Origin: DASUAS01 sp963756895 | GTDB taxonomy: Bacteria > Actinomycetota > Acidimicrobiia > IMCC26256 > DASPTH01 | Length of the DNA stretch: 64,000 nucleotides | NCBI GenBank assembly: GCA_963756895.1 | Contig: CAVWPI010000004.1 | Span: 682,001-746,000 of the forward strand | Direction of reading: 5' to 3' | Part shown: one piece after another, positions 26,901 to 38,489 of the stretch | Layout: the number at the start of each line of letters is the position of its first letter | Position numbering within the stretch: position 1 is the stretch's first letter | Position numbers and translations under genes: made by a program | Notes under the pieces: generated by a model | The model's database searches: none | Told to the model about the DNA's origin: nothing | The model's input: the letters and a program-made list of their open reading frames with translations, nothing else

Positions 26901-28456
26901 CCCCGAGCGCGAAGACCGGTGGCATCACGGTCACGTCGTCGCAGCACCTTCCGGCCGACATCGCCGCCCGCGGCTCGTCGGCGTTCGACGGTGATCCCGC
27001 GACCGCGTGGAGCACCGCCATCGGGTCGCCGCAGGGGCAGTGGGTCGACGTGGTGACGCCCGCAGCCGGTGACGTTCGACCATCTCGACCTGCAGGTCGT
27101 CGCCGACGGCCAGCACTCGGTGCCGACGAAGCTGCAGATCGAGGCCGGCGGGGAGACCCGCACCGTCGACCTTCCCGCGATCACCGACGGCAAGGTCGGC
27201 GACGCGCCGGTCGCGGTGCCGGTGTCGTTCCCCGCGCTCACCGGCAGCGACGTGAAGATCACGGTCGCCGAGGTGCGGCCGGTCGAGACGCTGAGCTACC
27301 CCGATCGCCAGCCGCAGGTGATGCCGGTGGCGCTCGCCGAGGTGGGCATGCCCGGCGTGCAGCGCGCGCCGATGCCGGCGGCGATTCCCGGCGGAGTGTC
27401 GGAGCGATCTGGTCCAGGTCGACGGCGACGCGACGTCGGCGATGACGGTCGAACGAGATCGACCGCCGACGCCGAGGCGGGCAAGCCGATCGACCTCTTC
27501 CGCTGCAACGCCGAGATGCCGGAAGAGGACCTCCCGCTCGATCGCGGCGACCACGTCGTGCGGTCGACGCCGGGCACGACGACCGGACATCGACGTCGAC
27601 GGGCTGGTGCTCGGCTCCGATGCCGAGCGGCGCCGCGATGGCGCTCGGACCGCGCGGCACGCTGCCGAGGACGACGTGACGCAGGTGGCGGCCGCTCCGG
27701 CAGCTACGCCGAAGGTGAAGGTCACGAGCAAGGGCAGCACCAAGATCGAGCTGCAGGTCACCGGCGCGCGCAAGGGCACGCCGTTCTGGTTGGTGCTGGG
27801 CGAGAGCAACAACGCCGGGCTGGGAGGCGAAGCGTCGACGGCTCGAACATCGGCGGCTCGACGCTGGTCGACGGGTACGCGAACGGCTGGCGGGTGCAGC
27901 CACCGTCGGGCTCGTTCTCGGTGACGCTCACGTGGACGCCGCAGCGGAACGTGTGGATCGCGATCGGGGTGTCGGTGGTCGCGCTGTTGTTGTGCCTCTG
28001 GCTCGCGCTGCGCCGCCGCCGCGCCGATGCCGACGACGACGAGCGCCGACGACGATCGCGACGATGACGCGTACCCGCGTTGGCGAACCCGCTCGTCGCC
28101 GACGGGTGCGCGACCGCGGGTGCTCGTGATCGTCGGCGGCGCGCTCGCGGTCGGCATCGTGGGCGCAGTGGTGTCGCGCTGGTGGGTCGGCCTGCTCGCG
28201 GCCGCGTTGGTGGCCCTGGTCGCGTGCGTGCCGCGGACGCGCTTCCTCGTGTCGCTCGGCGCGCCGCGTCGCGCTCGGCGTGGCCGCGCTCTACGTGGTG
28301 GTGCAGCAGTACCGCCACGACTACGTCGCCGACCTCGACTGGCCCGGCCGGTTCGCGTCGGTGAACGACCTGGCGTGGCTGGCGGTGGTGCTGCTGCTGG
28401 CCGACGTCGTGATCGAGGTGCTCCGCCGACGCGCGAGCGAGCGACCGCGGGAATGA
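23971..28456 (+). CDS. AftD-like alpha-(1->3)-arabinofuranosyltransferase 1 (DUF3367), many frameshifts
   Basis: A very large membrane GT-C protein of about 1,480 aa as a composite. The N-terminal core has VVADTKSYLYLDPGRLLERA, then MWDPNIGMGTVTHQNIGYLF and LRGLGYWFFYGIDRIGHWTD, all typical of mycobacterial AftD. The long extracytoplasmic part holds discoidin-like carbohydrate modules (ARAFDGDVDTAWEVGAHTK). Near the C-terminus comes STLVDGYANGWRVQP, then membrane helices and ERPRE. It carries dozens of one-base breaks, about one per 100-300 bp. AftD adds alpha-1,3-linked arabinofuranose to arabinan; here the acceptor is unknown. The stop overlaps the methyltransferase ATG. Confidence 0.78.
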
Positions 28457-28978
28457 ACCCGTCGCCGTGGATCGAGCGCTTCGGCACGTCGGTCGCACCC
28501 GGCGGCGTCGTGTGCGACGTCGCGTGCGGCGGGGGACGACACACGCGGTGGTTCGCCGACCGCGGTCATCCGGTCGTCGCGCTCGACCGCGACCTCTCCG
28601 GCGTCGCCGACCTGCGCGATCGACGCGAGGGTCGAGCTCGTCGAGTGCGACCTCGAGGTCGGCGCGCCGATCCCCGTGGCGCCGGGCGTCGTCCGCGGCG
28701 GTCGTCGTCACCAACTACCTGTGGCGGCCGATCCTCGACGACCTCGTCGCGCTGCTCGCGCCCGAGTGGTTGGTTGCTCTACGAGACGTTCGCGGTGGGC
28801 AACGAGCGCTTCGGCACGCCCGACCAACCCCGACTTCCTGCTGCGTCCCGGCGAGCTGCTCGACCTCGCGGCCCGGCACTCGCTGCGGGTCGTCGCCTAC
28901 GAGGACGTCGTGGTCGACGAGCCGCGTCCCGCGTGCGTGCAGCGGATCGCGGCTACTCGTCCGGCTCCCACAGCGTGA
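28453..28978 (+). CDS. SAM-dependent methyltransferase, several frameshifts
   Basis: About 174 aa as a composite (outer length 3n+1, fits four extra bases). It starts MNPSPWIERFGTSVAPGGVV and has SAM motif I VCDVACGGGRHTRWFADRG, then VVALDRDLSGVADLR. The later frame gives NYLWRPILDDLVALLAPE, YETFAVGNERFGTP and the C-terminus NPDFLLRPGELLDLAARHSL. The ATG overlaps the AftD-like stop (ATGA), although genes of this methyltransferase type are often unrelated to glycan synthesis. Its last 26 bp overlap the convergent unknown gene. Confidence 0.72.
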
Positions 28979-29621
28979 CCGCGTCCTGCGCGGCCGTCGC
29001 GGATGCGGTCGGCGTCGAACGGGATCGCGACCTCGTCGAGACCCTGGTCGGCCCAGTCGGCGTGGATCGTCATCGGTCCCGGGCGGCGGGAGCGGGAAGC
29101 ACCAGTAGGTCTGCGCGTACCGATCGCCGCCGCCGCCCCCGCCGCGCGGCATGAGCATCGGTCGAGCGGCATGCCCTCGTCGTCGGTCTGGATGCCGAAG
29201 GGGTTGGAGCGCGCCGGGCCGGGCGACGCCACGAGCATGCCGACGCTCTGCGAGGCGCCGGCGCCGGGGGGCGGCATGCCGAGGGGAGGCATGGCGAAGG
29301 GTGACCGGTCGGCCCGGGCCCGGGTGCCGTCGGAGAACTCGAACCCCACCCGCGGGCCGCGCCCCATCATCGGGTGCAGCGCCATCGGGTGCATGGCCAG
29401 GGGTCATGGGGCACCAACGGGTTGCGCAGGATCACGACGCTGAAGGTGAAGCCGTTGGGATAGGCCCGGAGCTCGTCGAGGGCGAACGCGTAGTCGTCGT
29501 TGCGACCGAGGAGCAGGTTGACCGGGACCACCGCGCCGAGCACCGCTTCCGACGGGCGGTCCCAGGCCGGCGGCCGCCAGCCCGTGCCGGGCGGGAGCGG
29601 AGGGTCGGCGAAGAACGTCAT
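28953..29621 (-). CDS. Unknown conserved-looking protein with Met/Pro- and Gly-rich middle, frameshifted
   Basis: About 220 aa as a composite of segments broken near 29400, 29157 and 29005-29080. It starts MTFFADPPLPPGTGWRPPAW, continues VVPVNLLLGRNDDYAFALDE and NGFTFSVVILRNP, then RVGFEFSDGTRARADRSPF, a run of six glycines (MPRGGGGGGDRYAQTYWCFP), LPPPGPMTIHADWADQGLDE and a C-terminal VTLWEPDE. I cannot name a family. No membrane segment or catalytic motif is obvious. The continuity across three frames argues for a real gene. Confidence 0.6.
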
Positions 29622-29721
29622 GGTCCACGGTAACCACGGAGGGCATCGACCGCAGGAACAATTGCGATGCCGATCCCAAACCGGGCGGATGAGTGTCATA
29701 CCCCCGTGGTTTGATCGGTGC

Positions 29722-30807
29722 ATGTTCGACGCGCTGGTCGACGACTTCCGGACTCACTCCACGGAGTGGCTACGGCGCGAACGCGAGGACCTGATCGCGC
29801 AGCAGCGGAACCTCCGCACGCGGGAGTTGGCGGTGCTGCGCGTGCTCGACGAGCGCGGCCAGGTCGATTGTTCGATGGGTTCGCAGGGGGAATCGGCGCG
29901 GACGCTGCGCGACAAGACCGAGACGGCGCGTGCGTTGGAGTCGTTGCCGGCGATCGCGTCGGTGGCCATGGAGGGCGGCTTCTCCGACGAGCAGTTGTCG
30001 TCGGTGGTGCAGTTGGCCGACGAGGAGTCGGATCGCGAGTGGGCCCGGCGGGCACCCAACGTGGACCCGTTGGAGCTGTCCCGCATGGCGCGGAAGATGT
30101 CGAAGCCCACGGCGGAGGATGCGCGGGCGCGGTTCGCGTCCGCGTGAGCTGCGGATGTGGTGGGGCCGGGGTTCGGCGATGTTGCAGTTCCGGGGTCAGT
30201 TGCCCGACGACATGGGCGCGCAGTTCGAAGCGACCATCGACGGGCTCGCCGAGCAGATGAAGCCGAAGAAGGGTCAGGCGTGGGCGCCGTTCGAGCAACG
30301 CGCCGCGGATGCGTTGGTCGCGTTGTGTGATCCAGTTCCCACGGACGATGAGCACGCGGCGACGTTGGCGCCGCTGGCGGGGATCCAGGCGGCGGTGCCG
30401 TTGCACGGTCCGGCGGAGATCGCCGGGATCCCGATCGCCGATTGTCTGGTGGAGCAGTTGCGGGCGAACGCGTCGATCACACCGGTGCTGGTCGACGACG
30501 ACGGTGCGGTGGTGGCGATCGGGCGGGCGGCGCCGGCGATCTCGGAGAAGCTACGACGTGCGGTGCTGCTGCGCGACGCGCGCTGCCGGGTTCCCGGCTG
30601 TGCTCGTCGGCGCGGGCTGCAGGTCCACCACCTGGTGCCCCGGAGTTGGCACGGCACCGACGAGATCTCGAACCTGGCTGCGTGTGCCCCGCGCACCATC
30701 GACTCCTGATCCCGCACGGCCTCCTCGCTCTCGTCGGGAACCCCAACCTCCCCGACGGCCTCGAGCTCGTCACCGCGAGTCGGGCACCACCGCGGGTGCC
30801 GGTGTGA
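29722..30807 (+). CDS. DUF222/13E12-family protein with HNH endonuclease domain, frameshifted
   Basis: About 360 aa as a composite, with breaks near 30147 and 30690. The N-terminal DUF222 region has LRTRELAVLRVLDERGQVDC and QGESARTLRDKTETARALES. The middle has PLHGPAEIAGIPIADCLVEQ. The C-terminal HNH domain reads LRDARCRVPGCARRRGLQVH, then HLVPRSWHGTDEISNLA and HHRLLIPHG, giving the His-Asn-His metal-nuclease signature with a CxxxxC zinc pair. Such genes are multi-copy in actinobacteria and are often linked to mobile DNA. It overlaps the 3' end of the AftD-like gene on the other strand. Confidence 0.8.
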
Positions 30808-33800
30808 CACGTGAACGGGCGCGCCCGCGTACCCACCGCGCCGCGAGATCGACCACGAGCAGCGCGATCGTGAGCCACGCCAGCTCGGGCTCGTCGACGA
30901 TGCGGCTCAGCGCGAGCACCAATGGGATGGCGATCGCGACGCCGATGCGGGCGCGGGGCACGAGCGTGACGGCGACCGTGGCGACGCCGGCGACCGCGCC
31001 GATCCACGCGCGCGACACCACGGCGGTGCCGATGCCGACCGCGACGCCGGCGAGGAGCGTGCTGACGACGAGCGGGGTCGTGCCTGCGTACGTGAACGAG
31101 AGGTCGAGCGCCGGGGCGTTCGACCGGTTCGTCGGCGCGTCGTCGTCTCGCGCGACGGCGGCGCCAGCGACGAGGAGGATGCCGACACAGAGCAGCACCA
31201 CGACGCCGGAGACCGCCAGGCCGATCCACACCAGTCGTTGCGGCGTCCACGTCAGGTCGACGGTCATGGTGCCGGCGTGGTCGGGCCGGATCAGCCAGCC
31301 GTTGGCGTACCCGTCGACGAGCTGATGGGGGCCGACCGAACCGTCCGACGTGCTGGCCTCCCAGCCGTCGTTGTGGCTCTGCCCGAACACCAGCCAGAAC
31401 GGCTTGCCGTCGGTCGTGACCGTGATCGAGTTCGAGGTGTTGCCCGCGTCGACCGCCTTCACCGTCGCACCGGCGGTGTCGAGCGGCGCCCCGCGCGGCG
31501 CGACCGATGGCTGCGCCGCCGCCGGCGGCGGAGGAGAGCACGACCCGGTCGACGTCGATGCCGACGTCGAGGCCGGTGGCGGTGGTGACGGTGTGGCTGC
31601 CGGCGGCGAGGTCGAGCGGCACCGGTGCACGGTTCGAGCGACCAGTCCGGTGCGGGCGTCGGCGACGTCACCGGTGACCCGCACCGGCACCGCGGTGCCG
31701 TCGACCCGGACGAGGTCGTCGCGGCACGTCGCCGTCCACGCGTGGTGGGCGCGGCGGGAGCGGCCACGCCGGGGATGGTCACCTCGGCGAACGACACCGG
31801 CAGCGTGTCGGGCCCTGATCGCCGTCGCCACCGCCGGGGTCGACCGGGCGGTACTCGTCGACGACCAGGCGCAGCGAGGACGCGGTCACCGGGGCGAAGT
31901 CGAGCGGCACCCTGGGTCGCGGATCCGGTCGGCGACGCGTCGGCGATGGTGGGGAGGTCGAAGCTCGCCACGTTCTGCGCCGTCGGCTTCGAGGTGCGCC
32001 TTGGTGGGGATCGAGTGCTGCCCGTCGGCGACGACGTCGAGGTCGAGGTGGCCCACGGTGACGGGCGCGTCGAGGTCGACGCCCACCCACACGCCCTGCT
32101 GCGGGCCCGATGGGCGCAGTCCACGCGCTCGCAGCGTTGCGGTCGAACGCGCGCGACGCGCGCGCGTCGAGCACGCCGCGCAGGTGACCCGACGCGGTGA
32201 ACTCGACGCCGGGCGCGGTGGTGCCGAGCACGGTGTCGATCGACCGCGTCGGGCGCGTTCGGGTTCACCGCGCGCGGTGCCCGCCAGGCCGAACGTGCGC
32301 GGGCCGGGGACGTCGATGCGGCGGCGCAGCGACAGCTCCTGGTCCTGGTGCGCGGCGTCGGTCGGGTCGTAGCGCAGACGAGACAGCACGTAGTCGAGCG
32401 AGTGGCCGGAGGCGCGGTCGCCGACGCGCTCGCTGGTCTCCGACCGGGACCCGCACCGTCTCGGTGACCTCCACGTCGCCGAGACGCACCTCGGCGAAGC
32501 CGACCGCGTTCGCCAGCGCGGGATCGAACGGTGGCGTCGACGTGGCGTCGGTGCGGATGGTCAGCGACGCGCACGTCGGTCTCCGGGAAGTCGACCCGCT
32601 GCCCGCTCGCGGTGAGCGAGTCGGGTCCGAGGTCGACGGGGATCGGCGCGCCGCCGTTGACGATCACGCTCACGCGGGTGAGCACCCGGTCGCGCGGGCC
32701 GTCCTGCGGCTGCACGAGGGTGACGTGGTCGGTGTGCACCGGCGCGGCCGGCAGCAGCGTGAGCTCGGCGCCGGCCGGGTTCGGCGCCGCCGACCCGCCA
32801 CGAGGTGCGCAGGTCGTGGTCGAACGCCCGGGTGGCGCGGTCCTCGGGACGGGCGGTGCCCCCGTCGGCCGAGGCGTCGACGGTGCCACCCTCCTGCTCC
32901 ACCACGGTGCGGGAGTCGTCGGTCGAGCCGGGGAACAGGTCGAAGCGGTAGTCGTCGCCGTTGGGATCGGGGAGCGTCTGCCCGGCGCGCTCGGTTGCAC
33001 CCTTGTCGTCGCGGAGTGAGCTGAACCAGGTGTCGGCGCGGCGGCGGTTGGAATCGGTGACGACCAGGTCGGCGCCGCGCGCCAGAGCCGCGGCCAGCTC
33101 GGTGTCGCTCATCGCCGTCAGCTCCTGGACGAGCTGGTTGCCGTCGATCAGCCCCGCGGCGGCCGCGTCGACGATGCCGTCGCCGTCACCCGACAGCACC
33201 ACTGGCTGGTCGACGGGCGCGGTGTGCACGATCGGCACTGCGTCGCGTACACCGAAGAGCGCCACCGCCGGCGGATCGGCCGTGCCCGAGTCGCGCAGCG
33301 TCGACGCGTCGATCAACGGGATCAGCGCGACGTTCGGGGTCGTCGGGCCGTACGGCACCGGCGGGTCGAGCCCGGGTGCGACGGTCGGCTCGGTGAGCTC
33401 CTCCCAGAACGCGCGTGGTCGCGGCAGCCCGAAGCGCTCGTAGGCGAGGTCGGAGCGCAGCACGACCGTCCCCGTGCCGAACAGGCGCGCCACGGCCGCG
33501 AGCGACGACGGTTCGAACGTGCCCTCCTGCATGCGACGGTCGAGCGCGTCGAGCAGGTTCACGGTCTGGGGCGAGCCGTAGGGGAGGACCTCACGCGGCG
33601 AGGTAGGGACGGTCGGTGAGGCCGGGGGTGACCGGCTCCACCGTGTTGCCCCAGCGGTAGGCGGAGAAGTTGGCGCCGGGGATCTCGAGCACGCGCGTGC
33701 TGTCGCCGTCGCGCGAGAGCGCCGCGGCGACCTGGTCCCAGTACTCGGGGACGTCCTCGGGGCGCTCGACGCCCGGGGAGAGGTAGCCGTGCCGCCACAC

Positions 33801-35087
33801 CGGCAGCAACGCGCCGAACGCGAGCACCGCCACCAGCGCGGCCGCGACCAGCTCGACCGGTGCGCGTCCCCACCGGCGACCGGCCAGCGCCGACACCGCG
33901 CGCCGCCAGCAAGCCCGCGAGTCCGAGCACGATCAGCGGCGCGACCCGCGGCGTGTTGCGCAGCGCGAGGCCCACCGACGAGCTGTCGGAGAACGACTTC
34001 CACGCCCGTCCGTAGAGGCTGGGGTCGTCGTACGGCCAGGCGCCCACGCCGATGACCGTCCCGACGACCACGAGCAGCACGAGGTAGGTGCGGTGACGCC
34101 AGCGCACGATCGCGGCCGCGGCGAGCGCCACCACCGGCACGCCGAAGCTGAGCACCGTCGACCAGGTGGTTGGTCACGTAGTCGTGCGTCTGCTGGATCG
34201 AGTCGCCGACGCGGTCGGTGCCGTAGAAGAACCAGTTGCCGAGGCCGCGCAGCAGATCGAGCGGGGTCGACGCCGCCGCCACCACCCGCACGGTCTCGGT
34301 GAGCTGCAGCACCGGGAGGCCGTACGCGCCCTGGACGCGGAGACCGACCACCCACCAGAGCGACGCGCCGATGCGTGAGCACACCGACGCGACCGACGGC
34401 GGCCGCCGCGCGTGCCGAGCGTCGACCCGACGCGTGCCGAGCTCGAGCAGGATCCAGAGCGCGGGCGCGACGAGCATGAACAGCATCGACGACGCGTTCA
34501 CGCTGCCCGCGCTCATGATCACGAGCGCGAGCGCGGCCGGGTACGCCCAGCCGCCGCGTTGCACCGCGCGCATCGTGAGCCCGACGATCCACGGCAGCGC
34601 AGCCCACGCGAGCAGCAGCACCGAGATGCGCGCGGTGAACGCGAGCTGGTACGGCGTGAGCATGTAGACCAGCGCGCCGGCGAGCGCGCCCCAGCGGCGC
34701 GCGCCGAGGACGCGGAACAACCAGCGTGCACCGAGCACCGCGAGGAGCGAGATCGTGCCCATCCAGAGCCGTTGCGCGACCCAGTCGGGCACGCCGACCA
34801 GGTCCATGAGCCAGTAGTACGGGCCCATCGGGAACAGGTAGCCGATGCCCTGGTGCGGCACCGTGCCCGCGGCGACGTGCGGGTCCCACAGGTACAGCGC
34901 GCGGCCGAGGAACGACCCCGGGTCGAGGTAGAGGTACTGCTTGGTGTCGGCGGCGACGTTGCCGGGTGACGACAGCAGGAACGGGACGTACGCGAGGAGC
35001 GCGAGACCGAGCGTCTCGAGCAGGCTGCTGTCGATGCGGCGAGCCCGTGTCGCGTGCCCGCGCGGTCGCTCCCGCGGTCGCCGTCAT
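30770..35087 (-). CDS. AftD-like alpha-(1->3)-arabinofuranosyltransferase 2 (DUF3367), many frameshifts
   Basis: A paralogue of the gene at 23971, about 1,430 aa as a composite. It shares VAADTKQYLYLDPGSFLGRA, VPHQGIGYLFPMGPYYWLMD, LLRGLGNWFFYGTDRVGDSI and RVLEIPGANFSAYRWGNTVE. The extracytoplasmic half contains discoidin-like modules, then PHQLVDGYANGWLIRPDHAG and WTPQRLVWIGLAVSGVVVLL, ending VTPAPAVVPDSR. Reading frames change many times, mostly consistent with single extra bases. The ATG at 35087 is chosen because a TAGCAT box lies 10 bases upstream. Two copies in one locus suggest two linkages or two acceptors for arabinofuranose (inference). Confidence 0.78.
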
Positions 35088-35097
35088 GCCGGGGGCG

Positions 35098-35103
35098 ATG
35101 CTA
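35098..35103 (-). promoter_or_regulatory. -10 box (TAGCAT) before AftD-like gene 2
   Basis: On the minus strand TAGCAT ends 10 bases before the ATG at 35087. The surrounding CGCCTAGCATCGCC matches the box in front of AftD-like gene 1 exactly. Confidence 0.55.
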
Positions 35104-35215
35104 GGCGGCGGCATGCCCGCGCCGGGGGCGCCCGTCCCGGGTCGCGCGGACGGCCTCCGGTAGCTTCGGTCGGCCACGACGGGCGGTCGACACTGGGGAC
35201 GGGAGGACACGAAGC

Positions 35216-37241
35216 GTGGATGCGCAGGTCGACGCGGTCGGGACGATCCCGACGCGCGAGCGACGTCGACCGCCGCGGCTCGCGGCCCCGTCGAGCTCTG
35301 GGCGGAGCACTGGCCGCTGCTCGCGCTCGGCGTGCTCGCGATCCTCGTGTCCGTGGTCGTCCACCACTGGATCTATCCCGCGTACTCGTGGAACCGCGAC
35401 GAGCCCGTCTACCTCTGGCAGGTGCACGCGCTGCGCGACGGGCAGATCCTGCCGACCGACGGCGGCATGCCCGCGTTCTTCCAGCCGTGGCTGAGCGGTC
35501 ACGGCGACGGCTACTTCTTCTCGCAGTACACGCTCGGGCTGGCCGATCGTGCTGCTCGTCGGCGAGGTGGTGTTCGGCACCGCCGCGGCCGCGCATCGCG
35601 TTCGGCACGTTGCTCGCGGTGCTCGGCACCTACGCGTTCGCGCGCACCGTCACCGCCGACCGCACCGTGTCGCTCGCCGCGGCCGCGTTGATGCTCGCGT
35701 CGCCGATCCTCGCCATCCAGAGCGGCGTGTACCTCGGCTACCTGTTCACGCTCGGACTCGGACTGCTGTTCGGCGCCGCGCTGATCACCGGCTTCGAACG
35801 CACGCAAGCCGCTGGCTGCTGGTCGTCGCCGGGCGCGATGGTCGGGCTGGATCTTCATGACCCGGCCGTTCGACGCGGTGCTGTGGGCCGCCGCGTTCGG
35901 GCTCTACCTGCTCGTCGTGCACTGGCGCGAGTGGAAGCGGCTGCGCGATCGGCGCGGCGTGGGCCGGGCTCGGCGCGCTGCCGCTCGTGATCGCCACCCT
36001 GGCCTACAACAAGAAGGTCACCGGCACCTTCACCGAGTTCCCGATCACCGCCGCCGACCCGCTCGACACCTTCGGGTTCGGGCTCCGGCGGCTCATGCCC
36101 ACGTTCGGCAAGGACGACTACACCGTCGGCTCCGCCATCCGCAGCACGGGAAGAACGGGCTGTTCCTCCCGCTGTTCCTGTTCGGCAGCTACCTGGGTGT
36201 CGTCGCCGCCGGGTTCGGGCTCGTGGTTCCGACGGCGCCAGCGCAGCACGCTCGCGCTGCTGTTCCTCATGGCCGCGTTCCCGCTCGGCTACTTCTTCTT
36301 CTGGGGGATGCACGTCTCGGCCGCGACCACCACGCTGTCCGGGCCCATCTACTTCATCCCGCTGTTCGCGCCGCTCGTCGTGCTGATCGCCACCGCCATC
36401 GTCACCTGGTGGCGGGAGCGGCGCGTGGTCGGCATCGCCGTGCTCGCGGTCCTCACGTTGGTGACGGTCCCGTTCGCGGTGAACCGCATCGACGTGAACC
36501 GGCGCATCAGCGAGTCGCAGATCCCGTGGCGCGACGGCGCCGACGCGGTGCACGGGAAGTCGATCGTCTTCATCCAGCAGTCGGGTGCCTACCTGCTGTT
36601 CCTCAACCCGTTCTCGTCGAACCCGGCCGATCTCGACGGCCGGATCCTGTGGGCGACCGATCAGGGTGCCGCCAACCTCGACCTCATCGCCGGCACCCCG
36701 ACCGCACGCCGTACCTGCAGAAGACGTCGGTGCCGCCGAGCAAGGCGTGCCCAACGACGACCCGCCGTCACCCGAGGTCACCACGCAGCGACTGCGTGTG
36801 GTGGAAGCTCAGCGACGTGACGCTCCACACCCGGGTGACGAACACCACCCTCGCAACCGGTGGTCGTGGCGAGGCTGCAGATCGGCGACCAGGTCACGCG
36901 AGCAGACGCTGGCCACCGACTCCCGGAAGGGCGACACCTACGACGTCGAGTGGCACCTCACCGCGCCGAGCGGGAACGACCCGGAGTTCCTCGGCGGCGC
37001 CAGCCTCGTGCGACCCGTCGCGGTCCCGGCGAGCGCGACGATCACCGCCGGGTTCGGCGCAACGGCAACGGCCGCGGCGACGCCGACGGTGCGCCAGGTG
37101 ATCCCGTTCATCGCCGGCGACACCGTCCAGCTGCTGCTGCCGGCCCAGGCTGCCTACGCCGGGTCCCGCAACGGACGCCGGGATGGATCGAGATCGCGCT
37201 CGCTCCCGCAGCTCCGGGTGAGGGCGACGGAGCTGACGTGA
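35216..37241 (+). CDS. GT-C membrane glycosyltransferase (PMT/ArnT-like), several frameshifts
   Basis: About 670 aa as a composite. GGGAGG precedes the GTG at 35216. The acidic loop is SWNRDEPVYLWQVHALRDGQ, followed by HGDGYFFSQYTLG, then many helices (LASPILAIQSGVYLGYLFTL; LALLFLMAAFPLGYFFFWG). The extracytoplasmic C-terminus includes GADAVHGKSIVFIQQSGAYL and an Ig-like tail (RKGDTYDVEWHLTAPSGNDP). It is divergent from AftD-like gene 2. It likely uses a polyprenyl-phosphate sugar. Its stop overlaps the GTG of the mannosyltransferase. Confidence 0.75.
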
Positions 37242-38376
37242 CCTCACCGAGCAGCCCGCGGCCGAGCTCGTCTCGTTCGGGCGCGACCTGCGGGTCGCGG
37301 TGGTGCCGTGGGCGCTCGCCCGGGTGCTCGTGGTCGCCGCGCTCGCGTTGTCGCGACACCTGTTCGACGAGATCGGCACGCCGCCGCGGCCGGTCGCGCT
37401 CGGTCAGGGCCTGTTCGCGTGGGACGCCGCGTTCTACCGCGACATCGCCGAGCACGGCTACCGGGCGGTGGGGGAGGGGTCGCTGCGCTTCTTCCCGCTC
37501 GTGCCGATGTTGGGCCGCGGGTCTCGGATGGATCTCTTCGACCACACGCGCCGCGGCGCTGATCATCGTCGCCAACCTGTCCGCGCTCGTGTTCGGCGCG
37601 CTCCTGCACCGCCTCGACGCTGCGCGAGACGGGCGACGCTGCGACCGCACGGCGGGCCGCGTGGTTCGGGGCGCTGTTCCCCGCCGCGTTCGTCCTGGTC
37701 ATGGGGTACGCCGAGGCCACCGCGATGATGCTCGGCGTCGTCGTGTTCCTCGGGATGCGCTCGAACCGGTTCTGGTGGGCCGCGGTCGCGGGCTTCCTCG
37801 CCGGCCTGTGCCGCCCGGTGGGCGTGCTGCTGGTGGTGCCCGCCGCGGTCGAAGGCGTACGGGGCTGGCGCGAGCGCGTCGACCGAGTCGCGGATCTCGC
37901 GGGTGGTGAGCGTGGTCGCGCCCGTCGCCGGCGCGGCGACCTACCTCGCGTGGGTGGGCGCGGAGTTCGGCGACTTCTGGAAGCCGATCTCGCTGCAGAA
38001 CCAGGCGACGTTGCGGGGCGGGTTCCAGGATCCCGTCACCCGCACCGTCGACGCGGTCGGCGACCTGTTCGGTGGTGACCGGTTCGGCTCGGGGCTCCAC
38101 ATCGTGTGGGCGGTCGGGTTCGTGCTGCTGCTGGTCGTGCTGATCCGCCGCTTCCCTGCGTCGTACTCGCTCTACGGCGCGGCCACCCTGCTGCTCGGGC
38201 TGTCGGCCCACAACCTCGACTCGCTCGAGCGCTACTGCTGGAGCACGTTCCCGTTCCTGCTCGCCCTGGCCGCCGTCACCGATCGCGACGAGGTGGAACG
38301 GGGGGCGTACGTGCTCGCCGCCGCCGGTCTCGTCGGCTACGCCACCTTGGCGTTCCTCGGCGTCCAGGGCCCCTGA
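37238..38376 (+). CDS. PIG-V-like membrane mannosyltransferase, several frameshifts
   Basis: About 375 aa as a composite. FAWDAAFYRDIAEHGYRAVG matches the 'WDxxxYxxIAxxGY' catalytic loop of PIG-V/GPI-mannosyltransferase-II-like enzymes. It is followed by LRFFPLVPML, FPAAFVLVMGYAEATAMMLG, AGLCRPVGVLLVVPAAVEG and the C-terminal helices VWAVGFVLLLVVLIRRFPA. In actinobacteria this family mannosylates membrane glycolipids or glycoproteins from polyprenyl-phosphomannose. The GTG start overlaps the upstream stop (GTGA). Breaks cluster at 37243-37660 and near 37895. Confidence 0.75.
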
Positions 38377-38489
38377 TCGGCGCCTCCCAGGAACCCGGTC
38401 GGGAGCGCACCGGCCCGTAGACTGCCGGGGCGCGCAGCCGGGTGACCGACCCCGTCGCGCCCCCGCACCCACCCCGGAGACCGTTGCCC

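Noticed and set aside
14815..38000. Programmed frameshifting in the pilus and glycosyltransferase genes
   Set aside because: Breaks lack a shared slippery site plus downstream structure, occur several times per gene and hit unrelated genes, so they do not look programmed.
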